The notes under the pieces are model-generated. The model had not been told where the DNA came from. It saw only the letters and a list, made by a program, of their open reading frames with translations, and ran no database searches. From assembly GCA_015488685.1 (NCBI GenBank), contig WFNH01000060.1, positions 1 to 53,885 of the forward strand: DNA of 53,885 bases, read 5' to 3'. The translations under genes and the position numbers were made by a program. Source of the stretch: Marinosulfonomonas sp. (GTDB taxonomy: Bacteria; Pseudomonadota; Alphaproteobacteria; Rhodobacterales; Rhodobacteraceae). Below are positions 52,889-53,885 of this stretch, piece by piece. Numbering within the stretch: the first letter of the stretch is position 1; each line of letters begins with the position of its first letter.

Positions 52889-53611
52889 ATGACCAGAGTT
52901 GCCCTTGTCACTGGCGGCACGCGCGGAATCGGCGCCGCCATTTCCATTGCTTTGCGGGACGCCGGATACAAAGTGGCTGCCACATATGCAGGCAATGACG
53001 ATGCCGCCGCCGCCTTCACCAAGGACACCGGAATCGCCACTTACAAATGGTCCGTGGCGGATTATGACGCCTGTGTCACGGGTATTGCACAGGTCGAATC
53101 CGATCTGGGACCGGTGGAAATTCTGATCAACAACGCGGGTATCACACGCGATGGCATGTTCCACAAAATGACCCGCGAACAATGGCAAGAGGTGATGGAC
53201 ACCAACCTGAACGGTGTTTTCAACATGACCCACCCGGTCTGGAACGGTATGCGCGAGCGCAAATTCGGCCGCGTCATCAATATCAGTTCGATCAACGGGC
53301 AAAAGGGGCAGATGGGGCAGGCGAATTATTCCGCCGCCAAGGCAGGCGACATTGGTTTCACCAAGGCCTTGGCACAGGAAGGCGCGTTCAAAGGTATCAC
53401 CGTGAATACCATTTGCCCTGGTTACATCGGCACCGAAATGGTGATGGCCGTGCCGGAAAAGGTGCGCGACAGCATCATCGCGCAAATCCCCGTAGGCCGC
53501 TTGGGCGAAGCCAATGAAATCGCCCGTTGTGTCACCTTTCTGGCCTCGGATGACTCCGGTTTCATAACTGGGTCCACCCTGACAGCAAATGGCGGGCAGT
53601 ATCTGACTTAG
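52889..53611 (+). CDS. phaB: Acetoacetyl-CoA reductase
   Basis: 240 aa from the ATG at 52889 (GGAG upstream). SDR family: ALVTGGTRGIGAAISIAL, NNAGITRDGMFHKM, the catalytic Ser/Tyr/Lys in INISSINGQKGQMGQANYSA and AAKAG, and the PGYIGTEMV loop. It matches the PhaB subgroup (NADPH-dependent, (R)-3-hydroxybutyryl-CoA forming) closely, and its place after phaA confirms the PHB role. No phaC or phasin is in the window. Confidence 0.96.
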   Translation: MTRVALVTGGTRGIGAAISIALRDAGYKVAATYAGNDDAAAAFTKDTGIATYKWSVADYDACVTGIAQVESDLGPVEILINNAGITRDGMFHKMTREQWQEVMDTNLNGVFNMTHPVWNGMRERKFGRVINISSINGQKGQMGQANYSAAKAGDIGFTKALAQEGAFKGITVNTICPGYIGTEMVMAVPEKVRDSIIAQIPVGRLGEANEIARCVTFLASDDSGFITGSTLTANGGQYLT

Positions 53612-53784
53612 GAACAGTCGGGGCAACGCTGCGCAGGCGCTGCCCCTTTTTCCAATGCCGTAACGACCTTTGGCCGAGCGGTAGAGGAACCCTTGAAAAC
53701 CACCCGCCAAAACGCGCGGCTGCGCTCTTTGCGACCTTTGGCAACCAGTTCCTTGATTTTCGGATCGGACGTGATCATCAGCAT
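53608..53784 (-). CDS. Small conserved basic protein convergent with phaB
   Basis: 58 aa from the ATG at 53784, chosen because AGGAGG lies 5 nt upstream; an ATG at 53811 adds nine residues with a weaker AAGG site. Reads MLMITSDPKIKELVAKGRKE and then RSRAFWRVVFKG, ending QRCPDCS with two cysteines that could bind a metal. No family name known to me. Its last 4 bases overlap the phaB stop on the other strand. Confidence 0.65.
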   Translation of the reverse strand: MLMITSDPKIKELVAKGRKERSRAFWRVVFKGSSTARPKVVTALEKGAAPAQRCPDCS

Positions 53785-53811
53785 AGCGGCCTCCTGACGG
53801 GACAGTTTCAT

Positions 53812-53885
53812 TTAACTTGCCTTAATGTGACACCCATCAATAATCCTTACAAACGAGACTTTTCAGAGCTTCAGATAAGTTATAC
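53812..53885. other. AT-rich tail of the window, no gene seen
   Basis: About 74 bases upstream of the small basic protein, rich in A and T. It may hold that gene's promoter; no clear -35/-10 pair, repeat or RNA gene was recognised. Confidence 0.3.

Noticed and set aside
51841-53040. Open frame of about 400 codons on the minus strand across phaA
   Set aside because: It runs antisense to the clear thiolase sequence and has no family-like motifs or ribosome site; a product of GC-rich codon bias.
52850-53710. 286-codon minus-strand frame opposite phaB
   Set aside because: Antisense to a clear SDR gene; no independent evidence.

Overview
The window looks like chromosomal DNA from a member of the Rhodobacterales (Roseobacter group, Alphaproteobacteria). 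The evidence is gene content and order: PaaABCDE phenylacetyl-CoA epoxidase, a malyl-CoA lyase of the ethylmalonyl-CoA pathway, phaA-phaB, argH next to a tiny lipoprotein, lysA next to a DUF4175 (TIGR02302-like) protein, ftsE-ftsX-plsC, and pyk followed by a small membrane protein. Coding DNA is GC-rich and densely packed. No gap exceeds 300 bases. I see no rRNA, tRNA, CRISPR array, insertion sequence or prophage.

Layout: (1) 1-10.7 kb, minus strand: partial rmuC, mutL, a catalytic/non-catalytic M16 peptidase pair, a DUF3035-type lipoprotein, lspA, purH, a heparinase II/III-family protein and an NAD-dependent epimerase-like protein. (2) 10.7-14.4 kb, plus: paaABCDE behind a promoter embedded in a perfect inverted repeat. 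(3) 14.4-21.4 kb: an ATC-hydrolase-family protein, a FAD amine/amino-acid oxidase, an Lrp/AsnC regulator divergent from alanine dehydrogenase, mscL, a glutathione transferase, a GMC oxidoreductase and YtoQ. (4) 21.4-28 kb, minus: pheT, an AT-rich foreign-looking gene, pheS, rplT, rpmI, a small membrane protein and pyk. (5) 28-30 kb, plus: N-formylglutamate amidohydrolase-like protein, CHMI-like isomerase, DUF1244 and a lipoprotein. (6) 30-33 kb, minus: dgcN-dgcA-dat, a predicted D-amino acid/D-glutamate catabolic operon, then malyl-CoA lyase on the plus strand. (7) 34.4-39 kb: a GyrI-like protein, an AraC-GyrI regulator, accA, a histidine phosphatase, a PPOX flavoprotein and plsC. (8) 39-45.8 kb: ftsX, ftsE, a zinc-ribbon membrane protein, DUF4175, lysA and DUF2834. 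(9) 45.8-47.7 kb: a TetR regulator divergent from a membrane protein and a DUF4336 protein, with two 18-bp operators laid over a near-consensus promoter. (10) 47.6-53.9 kb: small lipoprotein, argH, a TlpA-like thioredoxin, tag, a stand-alone EAL protein, a frameshifted phaA, phaB and a small conserved protein.

How the parts connect: phenylacetate degradation, PHB synthesis (phaA/phaB) and malyl-CoA lyase meet at acetyl-CoA and acetoacetyl-CoA. Alanine dehydrogenase, the FAD oxidase, the D-amino acid operon and N-formylglutamate amidohydrolase handle amino acids. Most of the rest is housekeeping.

Most notable: a gene of about 35% G+C (hand count) sits between pheS and pheT, joined to both by 4-nt ATGA overlaps. 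Other items worth a second look are the phaA frameshift just before its catalytic cysteine, the TetR promoter/operator array, the paa operator, a dispersed 3'-end hairpin element with a varying second stem, and a palindrome of about 110 nt upstream of phaA.
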